A DNA stretch of 64,000 bases. It comes from Alteromonas australica (GTDB taxonomy: Bacteria; Pseudomonadota; Gammaproteobacteria; Enterobacterales; Alteromonadaceae). The notes beneath the pieces were generated by a model that was not told the DNA's origin, made no database searches, and saw only the letters and a list, made by a program, of their open reading frames with translations. Positions 37,167-46,342 of this stretch are shown one piece after another. Numbering within the stretch: position 1 is the stretch's first letter; the number at the start of each line of letters is the position of its first letter. Made by a program: the position numbers and the translations under genes. Location of the stretch: NCBI RefSeq assembly GCF_000730385.1, contig NZ_CP008849.1, positions 1 to 64,000 on the forward strand, in the 5' to 3' direction.

Positions 37167-38018
37167 TTACCTTACACGTCTTAACTGTGCTAGCGCATGT
37201 GCGTGTACCAGTGCAATCCTTTCGTTCTGTTTATCGTAGCTTGTCAGTAATAGTCGCCCTAAAAAGCCCTTCACATTATGCATGGCTGCTAGTCCTTTCT
37301 TACTTTGATAAGCCGCTTCCCAACTACCGTTGGGGGGTAAAGACACGTCTTCTAACCATTGAGTAATAAATGCTTCACTTAGCTCTTTTCGTAAGAATAG
37401 GTAAATACTGGCTCTTGCTAATCTATCCGGTTCATTTGTGTGATAGAAAACGACTTGGCTTGGGTTGATCACTGTTTTCAATGATTGTGCTAAGGCAATA
37501 AGTTGGTGTTGAGAAATACGTTCATTTAACGCTAGCTGCAAGACTAGATCAGCAGTATGAGGAATTTGATGAATATAGCCGTACTTATCATCAAAGCCAG
37601 TAAAGTCTGTGGTGGTTTTAAATAGAAATATTGCTGTTTCTACTAACGCCTTGCGCTGACTCTCATTAAGAAACGGCGTAATTCTATCAACGCGAGCAAT
37701 TTCAGCTAACCCTAAGGTAAGAAAGGCTTTGTGGTACTGTTGAGCACGCGGATTGCGCAACTGTTCTTGAATATCCGATATCATACTAACAAGCGCGGCC
37801 TCACTGACCTGACCCGTGCGCAGAATATGGCTAAATGTTGTCAATGCGTAGTCATCCCTTATAGCAGGAGAAGGGGAGGCAAAGCAGGGAAGCAAACTTG
37901 CTGGCGCTTGCGCCGTTATTTTAGTGTTTTTCTCAATATCGCAGTCAGGGGTTGGGTTAGCATACACAGGCAATGGGTAGCACATACCGCACAATAGTAG
38001 GGTGTATTTTAGGTTCAT
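37167..38018 (-). CDS. DUF2785 family secreted protein
   Basis: The function is unknown. The 283-residue protein has a signal peptide (MNLKYTLLLCGMCYPLPVYA), then a helical repeat-like body with LRTGQVSEAALVSMI and SKKGLAAMHNVKGFLGRLL, which resembles DUF2785 members. It is a single gene convergent with the rRNA operon; its stop is 83 bp from the 5S gene. Confidence 0.78.
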   Translation of the reverse strand: MNLKYTLLLCGMCYPLPVYANPTPDCDIEKNTKITAQAPASLLPCFASPSPAIRDDYALTTFSHILRTGQVSEAALVSMISDIQEQLRNPRAQQYHKAFLTLGLAEIARVDRITPFLNESQRKALVETAIFLFKTTTDFTGFDDKYGYIHQIPHTADLVLQLALNERISQHQLIALAQSLKTVINPSQVVFYHTNEPDRLARASIYLFLRKELSEAFITQWLEDVSLPPNGSWEAAYQSKKGLAAMHNVKGFLGRLLLTSYDKQNERIALVHAHALAQLRRVR

Positions 38019-38176
38019 AAGGGCGCTTTATTCTTCTTTGTATACCTTACTCATAGCCTATCTATAGAGTAATAGACATGGATTAGCGGTAGGTACTAGG
38101 GAAATGTAGGTTGAATTGCGTTATACGGTCACCAACCGTTGAGCCCAACGCATCGGTGACCATAAGAAATCGGTGT

Positions 38177-38704
38177 TTAAAAGTGGTAGGCGTAAGATAA
38201 ATTAAGGAAGTCTAGCCCAGGGTTATCGTTGTTTAGGCCGCCATTAGAAAAGTGCATATAGCGTAATGCCACATGCTGATTTTTATCCAACTCTATAAAT
38301 ACACCTAGCCTATCTTCAAATTGATAATTTGAGCCTATATCTTTACCTGCAACCTTTTGATCACCAATATAACTAGCGCCTATACCAGCTTCTAAATAGA
38401 CGGGGTATTTGTCATAAAGTGTGGTTACTTGTTTCATGAATACCGGAGTAAGAGACACGCCATAACTGGTACTGTGTGTATCATCTTCACCATATTCCCA
38501 TACCACTGCGCTCACTTCCCAATACAACTTAAGATCGCCAAACCAGTCAGTCGCTAGCGTTTGTTCAACGGGGCGATACGCAAACCTCACGCCATCAATA
38601 TCGTCAAAACCGTGCATGTAATCCACACTGACAGTTTGCTTAGCAAGCGCTAAGGTAGGCGTGAACAATGCGAAAATTAATAAATGTTTGAATACCTTAT
38701 TCAT
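38177..38704 (-). CDS. PagL-type lipid A 3-O-deacylase (acyloxyacyl hydrolase)
   Basis: PagL proteins are outer-membrane barrels that remove the 3-O acyl chain from lipid A. The 175-residue protein has a signal peptide (MNKVFKHLLIFALFTPTLALA), barrel-like alternation and the C-terminal block MHFSNGGLNNDNPGLDFL ending in a terminal aromatic (YHF). In the Pseudomonas enzyme His126, Ser128 and Glu140 form the triad. Here His and Ser are present and Asp occupies the +14 position of the Glu. It is a single gene between DUF2785 and solute-binding proteins. Confidence 0.85.
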   Translation of the reverse strand: MNKVFKHLLIFALFTPTLALAKQTVSVDYMHGFDDIDGVRFAYRPVEQTLATDWFGDLKLYWEVSAVVWEYGEDDTHSTSYGVSLTPVFMKQVTTLYDKYPVYLEAGIGASYIGDQKVAGKDIGSNYQFEDRLGVFIELDKNQHVALRYMHFSNGGLNNDNPGLDFLNLSYAYHF

Positions 38705-38867
38705 GATTACTCCTTATCTATGCTCTAGATAAGCAAAATCATGACCACTGAATAAAGGGCATATTTTTCAATTGGTTATATTTATTTTTATGAGCGGGCT
38801 AATGGGCGGGTGTTTCAGTATTACTTACCTTTAGTATTTCTTACAGTGGGAAATACTTAAGGCTCGA

Positions 38868-39677
38868 CTACTGATTGTTTGCCGTTTCGTTGATACCAAG
38901 AGTAAGCTGTTTTACCAACGCATCAGGTTGTTTTATCTGGTAGGATTTTACAATTTGAGACACTTCACTAGCATGTTCAATTAAAAACTGATTCAGCTGC
39001 GCGATAACCTCAGGTTGATTGACGGTTGAAAGCTGAAAGGGCACATCTTTATAAGGAAGGGTAATATCCAGTTCAATGCCAGCGAGTTGTGGGTAACGTT
39101 TTACAAAATAGTCCACCACATGATACTCAAGATCAATCGCATCTGCCTTACCCTGATTTACAAGTTGTAAGCCCTCGTAAACGTCGTCGACTTCAATCAC
39201 TTTAACGAGGTTACTATTGATTCGCTGCTTCCATTTAACCGGGGTAAAGCCTTTAGGTACTGCAAGGGTTTTAATGGATGAAATAGTGTGACCCCGTTTC
39301 TCTTCAGTGAGGAAACTGCCGGTTAGCGTGTGAACAAGTGGTTCGGAAAATACTTTCTTTTGCGTAGCCTGAATACCGTTATCCCAGCGAGGGTTGTCAG
39401 GAAAGACGAAATCTATATTCCCTTTTTGTAGCTCTATTTGTAGGCGTTTCACCGGCAAACTTAAATACACTAATTCATGGCCGGAGTACTTAGAGAAAGC
39501 TTCTAATATCGCCCAGGCTACCCCTCTATCTCTGGATGAGGTGAAATCATAGTGAGGGAAGTAGTCAAGGCGCTGTGCACCAATAACGAATTTATCGGCC
39601 ATACTGTTAGCACTGCATACACTAAAAATAGTGAATGCTATTAGTCTCAGAACCCATGTGTTCACTTTTGATTTCAT
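38868..39677 (-). CDS. Periplasmic solute-binding protein, family 3 (copy 2 of tandem pair)
   Basis: The 269-residue protein has a signal peptide ending NSMA, then KFVIGAQRLDYFPHYDF and LEAFSKYSGHELVYLSLPVKRLQIELQ, typical of the SBP_bac_3 fold. It is clearly a paralogue of the gene just upstream, 27 bp away, sharing GAQ, FPHYDF, WAILEAF, RLQ, DNP and GFTPVKW blocks. No permease or ATPase gene is adjacent, so the ligand and partner are unknown; it may be a sensor or a degenerate enzyme-like binder. Confidence 0.85.
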   Translation of the reverse strand: MKSKVNTWVLRLIAFTIFSVCSANSMADKFVIGAQRLDYFPHYDFTSSRDRGVAWAILEAFSKYSGHELVYLSLPVKRLQIELQKGNIDFVFPDNPRWDNGIQATQKKVFSEPLVHTLTGSFLTEEKRGHTISSIKTLAVPKGFTPVKWKQRINSNLVKVIEVDDVYEGLQLVNQGKADAIDLEYHVVDYFVKRYPQLAGIELDITLPYKDVPFQLSTVNQPEVIAQLNQFLIEHASEVSQIVKSYQIKQPDALVKQLTLGINETANNQ

Positions 39678-39704
39678 CGCGTTAACGTCATCCTTCGTTA
39701 CTCA

Positions 39705-40496
39705 TTATTGCCATACTTGCGCTTCAGAGACACGTTGCTCTTTCATCAATTCTGGCTTAAGTTTGCGAAAACTTATAATACCGTATGTATTTTTTATTTC
39801 CCTTATCTTATTTGGGTTATTTTCAATAAATTGATTTAGCTCATCAATAATACCTTTGTGGCGCAATGATGAGAGCATGAAAGGGATTTCATTATGGGGT
39901 AGGGTAAGATCTAACGTGAGAGGCGCCAGTCCATTCACATTTTTGCTAATATGCGAAGCAACATGCATTTCTAAGTCAATCGCATCTACTCTGCGCTTTT
40001 GTACCAACCACATTCCTGCCTCAATATCGGATACCCATACCAGCTTAGTTTGTTTTTTGTCTACCTGTTGCTGCCAATTCACTGGCGTAAACCCTAATGG
40101 CATCGCTATTCGCTTAATGCGAGCCATGGTATTACCTGTGTTATCTTTTGATACAAAGGTGCCCGTAATGGCGTTGGTTAGCGGAGAGGAAAAGTACTTG
40201 TCGGTATTTTTAGTGACTTGGTTGTACCAACCAGGGTTGTCAGGGTACACAAAGTCTACATGGCCTTTCAGTAGCTCCAGTTGTAAGCGACGTATTGGCA
40301 TGCTTAGATAAATAAATTCATGGCCAGAGTGTGCCGAGAAGGCTTCAAGAATGGCCCAGCCTACGCCTTTGTCCTCTGATGCAGAGAAGTCATAATGCGG
40401 GTAGTAGCCAATATTTTGCGCGCCAACGATGTACTTTTCTGCGCTTAGTTGCGTGCTAAATAGCATAAGCAGTAGACAAAGTAATATCTGCTTCAT
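39705..40496 (-). CDS. Periplasmic solute-binding protein, family 3 (copy 1 of tandem pair)
   Basis: The 263-residue protein has a signal peptide (MKQILLCLLLMLFSTQLSA), then KYIVGAQNIGYYPHYDFSAS and LEAFSAHSGHEFIYLSMPIRRLQ. It has the same architecture as its downstream paralogue and probably arose by tandem duplication. It is the first gene of a two-gene unit. No transporter partners are nearby, which is unusual for a transport-binding protein. Confidence 0.85.
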   Translation of the reverse strand: MKQILLCLLLMLFSTQLSAEKYIVGAQNIGYYPHYDFSASEDKGVGWAILEAFSAHSGHEFIYLSMPIRRLQLELLKGHVDFVYPDNPGWYNQVTKNTDKYFSSPLTNAITGTFVSKDNTGNTMARIKRIAMPLGFTPVNWQQQVDKKQTKLVWVSDIEAGMWLVQKRRVDAIDLEMHVASHISKNVNGLAPLTLDLTLPHNEIPFMLSSLRHKGIIDELNQFIENNPNKIREIKNTYGIISFRKLKPELMKEQRVSEAQVWQ

Positions 40497-40542
40497 ACGT
40501 TACTCCAATTCAGCATTAATGTTTTACCACCGAGTCTCAGCT

Positions 40543-43500
40543 TTAATGAAAATCCCGTGAGGTTAACGACAAAGACGCTAACCAGGGCGTTCGGTCTATC
40601 AGCTTACCTGCAATAATATGAATGACTCCCTCTTTAGAGCGCTCAATCACGCCATTGACTTGAAGTAGCTTCGCTTTTAAAAACGTGGGTTGCTGCGCTC
40701 TTGCAGTAGATACCCATACCACAACATTCATGTTGCCAGTGTGATCTTCAAGGGTAAGGAAAGTAACCCCTGCTGCGGTTCCCGGTGCTTGGCGTCCTGT
40801 CACACACCCAAGTACCTTTACCACCGACTTGTGCGTTTTTCCGTGTAACTTATCTGCCGTTGTAATGTAGTTAAGTGACTTTTCGCGGTGTAGTAATGCC
40901 ACAGGGTGATCGTGTGTACTCAGCCCAGTAGCCGCATAATCTTCAAGTAAGTTGTCTGCATCATTTGGCGTAATGGCCAAACTATCATTATTAGGACAGT
41001 CATCGAATAATGGCAGGCTTGCTTGATTGTCCATCATTCGCCATCGCGCTTGATAGCGGTTACCCGTTAGCGCATTGAACGCCCCTGCACTGGCAAGTGC
41101 TTCAAGTTCGTCCCGCCTGATGTTTAGGCCTTGTATTGTTTCAATGCGTGTAAACCCTTCAAGGGGGCGTTGCCTGCATAACTCATGGGCGGTTGCCTCT
41201 CCCAGCCCCTTAATTATAGCTAATCCCAATTGAATTTTCTTATAGCCTTTATGATAAACCACCTGATGTTCGTAGCATGATTGGTTGATACAAGGGGGGA
41301 TTACCGTAATCTTATGACGTTTTGCGTCTTGCACCAATTGAGAGGGAGAGTAAAAGCCCATAGGCCAGCTATTCAGTAGCGCCACGTAGAATTCAACCGG
41401 AAAGTAAAACTTGAGCCAACAGGATACATAAGCTAGCACCGCAAAGGACGCTGAGTGAGATTCCGGAAAGCCATAGCCGGCAAAGCCTTTTATTTGTTCG
41501 AACAGGTTATGGGCAAAATTCTCGTCATAGCCTCTTGCTACCATGCCTTTTATTAATTTATCGCGAAATTCGAAAATTCTGCCGTCTTTTTTCCAACTGG
41601 CCATAGCACGGCGAAGTTGGTCGGCTTCTCCACCGCTAAACCCCGCAGCAACCATAGCAAGTTGAATCACTTGCTCCTGAAAAATAGGGACGCCCATGGT
41701 GCGTGATAGCACGTCTTTTACTTCATTCGAGGGGTAGCTAATGCTCTCGTTTCCATGACGCCTTAATAAGTAGGGGTGCACCATGTCGCCTTGAATGGGC
41801 CCAGGCCTGACAATGGCGATTTGCACAACCAAGTCGTAATAACAGCGGGGCTTAAGCCGCGGTAACATAGACATTTGAGCCCGTGATTCAATTTGAAAGA
41901 CACCCACGGTATCGGCTTTACAAATCATGTCGAAAACCTGAGGGTCGTCTCCCAGTTTGGTAATGAAAGGAATGCTCACAGGAACAGGGTAATGTTTGTT
42001 TATTAATGCGAAGGTGCGCCTTATTGCGCTAAGCATGCCTAATGCTAATACGTCCACTTTGAGTAGCCCTAAGGTCTCTATGTCGTCCTTGTCCCATTGA
42101 ATAATGGTTCGCTCTGGCATAGCGGCGTTTTCTACGGGAACCAGTTCATAAAGGGGGCCTGAACTAATGACAAAGCCCCCAACATGCTGTGATAAATGCC
42201 GCGGGGTACCCAGTAATTGCTCGGTGATATTAATCAGCTGCTTTACGCGTTTGTCATCTCCCTTAAGGCCAAGCTCCTCCAGTTGGGATTGCCAAGGAAT
42301 AACACTGTCTCTACGGTTAATTTGTTTCACAATAAAGCTCAGTTGAGACTCATTGAACCCCAGTGCTTTACCGGCGTCCTTAAAGGCTGATTTAAAGCGA
42401 TAGCAAATGACGGTGGCAGCGATGGCCGTGCGTTCGCGCCCATATTTTTTATAAATGTATTGAATAATTTCTTCCCGTCTTTGATGCTCAAAATCCACAT
42501 CAATGTCTGGGGGCTCGTCACGCTCTTTAGAAATGAAACGCTCGAATAGTACATTAATTTGCCGAGGGTCTACCGCCGTAATTTCTAAGCAGTAACACAC
42601 CACAGAGTTCGCGGCTGAACCTCTGCCTTGATACAAAATTCCCTGCTGTTTGGCAAATTGCACAATGTCGTAAAGCGTCAGGAAAAAGTAGGCATAATCC
42701 TGCTCTTCTATCAGCTTCATTTCCTTTTCAATTATGGCCCGTACTTTTTTGCTCAGGCCTTCAGGGAAGCGTATGCGAATGCCTTTTTCAACACACTGGC
42801 GTAAGTAGGCTATGGCTGTATAGCCTGTAGGCACCAATTCGGCAGGATACTGATAACGTACTTCATTGAGTGAAAAGTGACAGCTTCCAGCGAGTACAGA
42901 TGTGTTGTCTATCCACCGTTCGGGATAGAGTTTTTGAATTTTATTGATGGGCCTTAAACTACGCTCTGCATTACTGATTGCATGGCGACCCAGGTTGCTC
43001 ACGGTGGAATGTTCACGGGTAGCCTGTAATACATGTTGCAGGGCTAAGTCGTCGCTATGGTGCATTAATACCCCCGTGCAGGCTACTACGGGGAAGTCGT
43101 AGTGCTGTGCTAGGCGGTTATAGGTCGCAAACCTGTGATGGTCGTTACCGTCGAGTAAACGTTGAGCCCCAATATGGGTGTGAATAGCCGAGTGTTGACT
43201 TAGCCATTTGGCCCAATAGTCGTCGTGGGCTTGCTGAGTACTAGGCAGCCAGATGAGTTTGCAGTGCCGAATAGTACGCAAGTCCCATTCCGCTAATTGG
43301 TATTCCCCCTTTTTCGAGCGCCTTCTGGCATTGGTAATGATACGGCATAGCTCAGAATAGGCGGCCTTATTTGGACATAACAACACGAAGGCAAAAGTGT
43401 CGTCAAAAACAAAATAGCTACCCACAATCAGTTTTATGGGTAAACGTTGCTGGGTAATAGACGCATAAGCGCGTACCACACCTGCCACCGAGCATTCATC

Positions 43501-43614
43501 CGTTATGGCTAGTGCGTCGTAGCCTAAAAATGACGCCGTGGTGACCAGTTGAGCGGGGGAAGATGCACCGGTTAAAAAACTATAGTGACTTTGGCAAAAA
43601 AGCTCGCTGTACAT
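40543..43614 (-). CDS. dnaE2: Error-prone DNA polymerase DnaE2 (ImuC)
   Basis: DnaE2 is the C-family polymerase that performs SOS mutagenesis with ImuA and ImuB. The 1023-residue protein starts with a PHP domain (HYSFLTGASSPAQLV) and has the catalytic PDIDVDFEHQRRE motif near 371 and GRGSAANS near 329. It ends in an OB-fold (VVKVLGCVTGRQAP), slightly shorter than typical replicative DnaE. It overlaps the imuB stop by one base (TAATG). The LexA box upstream of imuA would induce the whole set. Confidence 0.96.
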   Translation of the reverse strand: MYSELFCQSHYSFLTGASSPAQLVTTASFLGYDALAITDECSVAGVVRAYASITQQRLPIKLIVGSYFVFDDTFAFVLLCPNKAAYSELCRIITNARRRSKKGEYQLAEWDLRTIRHCKLIWLPSTQQAHDDYWAKWLSQHSAIHTHIGAQRLLDGNDHHRFATYNRLAQHYDFPVVACTGVLMHHSDDLALQHVLQATREHSTVSNLGRHAISNAERSLRPINKIQKLYPERWIDNTSVLAGSCHFSLNEVRYQYPAELVPTGYTAIAYLRQCVEKGIRIRFPEGLSKKVRAIIEKEMKLIEEQDYAYFFLTLYDIVQFAKQQGILYQGRGSAANSVVCYCLEITAVDPRQINVLFERFISKERDEPPDIDVDFEHQRREEIIQYIYKKYGRERTAIAATVICYRFKSAFKDAGKALGFNESQLSFIVKQINRRDSVIPWQSQLEELGLKGDDKRVKQLINITEQLLGTPRHLSQHVGGFVISSGPLYELVPVENAAMPERTIIQWDKDDIETLGLLKVDVLALGMLSAIRRTFALINKHYPVPVSIPFITKLGDDPQVFDMICKADTVGVFQIESRAQMSMLPRLKPRCYYDLVVQIAIVRPGPIQGDMVHPYLLRRHGNESISYPSNEVKDVLSRTMGVPIFQEQVIQLAMVAAGFSGGEADQLRRAMASWKKDGRIFEFRDKLIKGMVARGYDENFAHNLFEQIKGFAGYGFPESHSASFAVLAYVSCWLKFYFPVEFYVALLNSWPMGFYSPSQLVQDAKRHKITVIPPCINQSCYEHQVVYHKGYKKIQLGLAIIKGLGEATAHELCRQRPLEGFTRIETIQGLNIRRDELEALASAGAFNALTGNRYQARWRMMDNQASLPLFDDCPNNDSLAITPNDADNLLEDYAATGLSTHDHPVALLHREKSLNYITTADKLHGKTHKSVVKVLGCVTGRQAPGTAAGVTFLTLEDHTGNMNVVVWVSTARAQQPTFLKAKLLQVNGVIERSKEGVIHIIAGKLIDRTPWLASLSLTSRDFH

Positions 43615-45014
43615 TAGCTATATATTCCCTGCATCCACCATCGCTTGTGATGATCTTTAAACACGAGTAAGCGCCTGCCTTGTAGCGTTTGCGCAATAAA
43701 GTAATCCCGTGGTTGCGCTTCTTCTTCCCACCACAGGGTTTGCAATCGTAATGGGCCAAAACAAATTTTACTGCCTTGCGTGAGAGGTTTTGGTTGGCTA
43801 AACAAAAAGGTGGGTGCTGCATCAAACTGGTAAGTCTCGGTGGCATGCTGTACATCATAGGTACACATTTTCTCAAAGGCATGACTGTTACCCATCAAAG
43901 GTTGTTGTGTGCTTGTGTCGCCCAACTTTGCTTTTAAGCGGCCAATAAGCTGTTTTTGCGCTAATGTGGTGAAGCGGTTCGAGAATAAATCGCCGTTGTC
44001 GCCTGCGGTCGGCTCAAATTCGCAACATGTCAGGGTTAACGAAATAGCGGGGGCGGGTAACGCTAAGCGCTCTGTCTTGAGTACGGCCAGCTCCAGCCAA
44101 TCTTTTAGTGCTGTTGTGGGCAAGGCGGCGTTTACCGCCAGCCGTAGGGGGCTTACCTCTCTGAACGAAATACGAAATTCAATGGCGGACGTTGTAAGGT
44201 TACGGGCTCTTAAATAATGGCTCAGGGTTTCAAGCTGAATGTTAAGGTAAGGCTGTAAGTGTTGGGTGTTTTCTACTTCAAACGACAAAGCGGTGGTTTT
44301 TTCAAAGGTATCGCTAGGCCTAAATACTTGTCGTGTGGGAAAGGTCTCTCCTCGTAAGGCGGTAAGGTAGCGAATGGTGTCATTGGTGAAACGACGGCCT
44401 AATTCGTGAACTGGCATACTGAGTAATTGCCCTACTTGAGTTATGCCCACTTTTGCTAGCGACGTAATGGCTTTACTGTCTAACTCTGTTTGAGAAAGGG
44501 CGCAGGTGGAGAGACTTTCCCTAATATCTGCAGTCTGGATACTCACTTTATTATGATGATTTTTGGCTAGCAGTCGCGCAGCTTCTATTCCCCACGCTGT
44601 AGCATAATTATAGTGAATGCCTGAGAGAGAGATTTCGTGGGTTAAGGTACTCCACAATACCTCGTAGCTGCCGTAATACTGCACTAAGTTATCTAAACGT
44701 ATTGCCAAGCTATTTGTGTCTTCAAGGACAATATCCGAAGCTAATGGATATAATCGGTGAGCCAAGCTAATCAAAGTGTCTCTTTCTGCCTCAGCACGGT
44801 AAGTTAAAATATTGACATGAGGACAAAGGGCGGCGGTTTGTGCTAAACCAAACCCCACGTCTAGCCCCGTGTCTTTTGCTGGGGGATTTAATTGTACGAC
44901 AGCGTTATTTTTTTCGTTATATACCACCGTTGGCACAGGGCAAGGCGATGCACTTTGCTGTGACACATAAGTGTCGAGGGTGAGTTGGTAGCAATGAAAG
45001 TAGGCCCAAAGCAT
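43614..45014 (-). CDS. imuB: Y-family polymerase-like protein ImuB
   Basis: ImuB is a catalytically dead Y-family polymerase homologue that bridges DnaE2 to the beta clamp. The 466-residue protein starts MLWAYFHCYQL, where active Y-family enzymes have a catalytic Asp. Recognisable parts include GLDVGFGLAQTAALCP, LAKVGITQVGQLL (helix-hairpin-helix) and a little-finger-like region. I could not identify the clamp-binding motif with certainty. The stop of imuA is 2 bp upstream. Confidence 0.92.
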   Translation of the reverse strand: MLWAYFHCYQLTLDTYVSQQSASPCPVPTVVYNEKNNAVVQLNPPAKDTGLDVGFGLAQTAALCPHVNILTYRAEAERDTLISLAHRLYPLASDIVLEDTNSLAIRLDNLVQYYGSYEVLWSTLTHEISLSGIHYNYATAWGIEAARLLAKNHHNKVSIQTADIRESLSTCALSQTELDSKAITSLAKVGITQVGQLLSMPVHELGRRFTNDTIRYLTALRGETFPTRQVFRPSDTFEKTTALSFEVENTQHLQPYLNIQLETLSHYLRARNLTTSAIEFRISFREVSPLRLAVNAALPTTALKDWLELAVLKTERLALPAPAISLTLTCCEFEPTAGDNGDLFSNRFTTLAQKQLIGRLKAKLGDTSTQQPLMGNSHAFEKMCTYDVQHATETYQFDAAPTFLFSQPKPLTQGSKICFGPLRLQTLWWEEEAQPRDYFIAQTLQGRRLLVFKDHHKRWWMQGIYS

Positions 45015-45016
45015 GA

Positions 45017-45700
45017 CTAACTCACAGAGTGTAGAGGGCGCGGGTTCCTTTTGTTATTCAACATTGCCCATTGAATGGCGTGATTGCTAGGCGTCCAAGT
45101 AAAGGGAATAACAAGGTTATTGATTGGCCAGCCCTGCCGATGTTTCAGAATATCCACCACGATGTTGCTTTCTTTTACGGCTAATTTGATATCAAGTACC
45201 ACCGGAAGGGATGTCATATTTTTATTCAAGTGTGAAAATAAAAAACATAGAGCATCGTTGTGGCTGGCCGCCACTTGCAACCGACGGGCTTCTTTTGGTG
45301 ATATTGCGTTACTCCATAACAGTACGCAATGACATGCTGCGCTTTTAAGGCATTGCTCAGCCGCCCATAAGGCGTCGGCGTCGTTAGTGGGAGTGATGAT
45401 CAGTACTTGCTCTATGGCAATGCCTTGGCTAACAAGCCAAGGGGCTTGTAGTTCAGCCGGTGGGTTAATGAATACACGTAATTTATGCTCCCGAGGCTGA
45501 CTAATCACTTGTTTAAAGAGCGACAATTCCCCCGAGCCTGTTGCGCAGGACACTCTAATCATGCCTGATGTATGAATACCACCTTGTAATACCTCATCTA
45601 GTTTATCCACACCCAAGGCAAAACGTGCGCATGCGCCATGCTGATCACGGGCTCGCCATAGGTTTGGATTGTTATGTAAAAGAGATAATGGGTCTTTCAT
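45017..45700 (-). CDS. imuA: SOS mutagenesis protein ImuA
   Basis: ImuA is a RecA/SulA-like accessory protein of the DnaE2 mutasome. The 227-residue protein has LGVDKLDEVLQGGIHTSGMI and a degenerate Walker A (CATGSGELS). The start is the ATG at 45700, or a GTG two codons earlier; neither has a clear ribosome-binding site. It is the first gene of imuA-imuB-dnaE2 and lies just downstream of a perfect LexA-type box and a near-consensus promoter. Confidence 0.9.
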   Translation of the reverse strand: MKDPLSLLHNNPNLWRARDQHGACARFALGVDKLDEVLQGGIHTSGMIRVSCATGSGELSLFKQVISQPREHKLRVFINPPAELQAPWLVSQGIAIEQVLIITPTNDADALWAAEQCLKSAACHCVLLWSNAISPKEARRLQVAASHNDALCFLFSHLNKNMTSLPVVLDIKLAVKESNIVVDILKHRQGWPINNLVIPFTWTPSNHAIQWAMLNNKRNPRPLHSVS

Positions 45701-45713
45701 AAACACTATAATA

Positions 45714-45729
45714 CTGTATGCATGTACAG
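45714..45729. promoter_or_regulatory. LexA operator (SOS box) of the imu operon
   Basis: CTGTATGCATGTACAG fits CTG-N10-CAG exactly, and the palindrome extends outward as AATA.../...TATT. It lies 14 bp before the imuA start, over the inferred transcription start. Confidence 0.88.
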
Positions 45730-45730
45730 T

Positions 45731-45758
45731 ATTATAATGTACGTACTTGGGTTTTCAA
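45731..45758 (-). promoter_or_regulatory. Predicted imuA promoter
   Basis: On the minus strand TTGAAA (45758-45753) and a perfect TATAAT (45736-45731) are 16 bp apart. The +1 would fall inside the LexA box, so bound LexA would block initiation. Confidence 0.75.
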
Positions 45759-45826
45759 GCAAAGCGGCAGCGTTTCACGCTGCCTTTTAGCTAACTCAAT
45801 GAAAAATAGAAATAAAGGAAGGGTAA

Positions 45827-46342
45827 CTAAGACGCTTGGTTTTCTTTTTGTGCAGCCGACTTTGTGGTGCCACTGATGGTGATTGTAATAAGCTGACAAG
45901 CGGCAATAAACCCATCAGCTGAGTTTTTAGACCAAGCCATTCGAACATTACTTGGCATTTCCTTTAGTACTTCTTGCAGGTCTGTCAGGCTTAATTCTTC
46001 ATTTTTTAACACCTGATTAAGCGCTTCTTCAAGGGAAGCTCCTTTTTCACAGCAGGCCATTACAATGGTGGAAAAGTTACTCATAAGCACCATAAAAGCA
46101 GCATGCTGCTGGGCATTAATAAGCCTGCGTTTAAAGGCGTTTTCAGTGCGAGTAGACAGGTTTTTCTCTAATGCTTCTGTCACCAGCACTAGGTTGCGGT
46201 ACGCATGAGAAACCTTACTATTGCTTTGTTTTGCCGAGGTGCGTGTAAGGGCTAATTCCCTTTGCAAGTTTTGCATGCGAAGCACAAGGTATACGGAAAA
46301 TAGGAGAAGAACTCCCATCACTGCAAATGCCACCACTATCAT
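45827..46342 (-). CDS. Hypothetical membrane-anchored coiled-coil protein
   Basis: I do not recognise this family. The 171-residue protein has one N-terminal transmembrane helix (about 2-23), a heptad-like segment (MQNLQRELALTRTSAKQ, about 24-60) and a helical soluble region with a CC pair near 103. It overlaps the upstream DUF885 gene by 4 bp, indicating translational coupling. The anchored-coil plan recalls the DUF2489 protein at 10.9 kb, but I cannot show homology. Confidence 0.7.
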   Translation of the reverse strand: MIVVAFAVMGVLLLFSVYLVLRMQNLQRELALTRTSAKQSNSKVSHAYRNLVLVTEALEKNLSTRTENAFKRRLINAQQHAAFMVLMSNFSTIVMACCEKGASLEEALNQVLKNEELSLTDLQEVLKEMPSNVRMAWSKNSADGFIAACQLITITISGTTKSAAQKENQAS

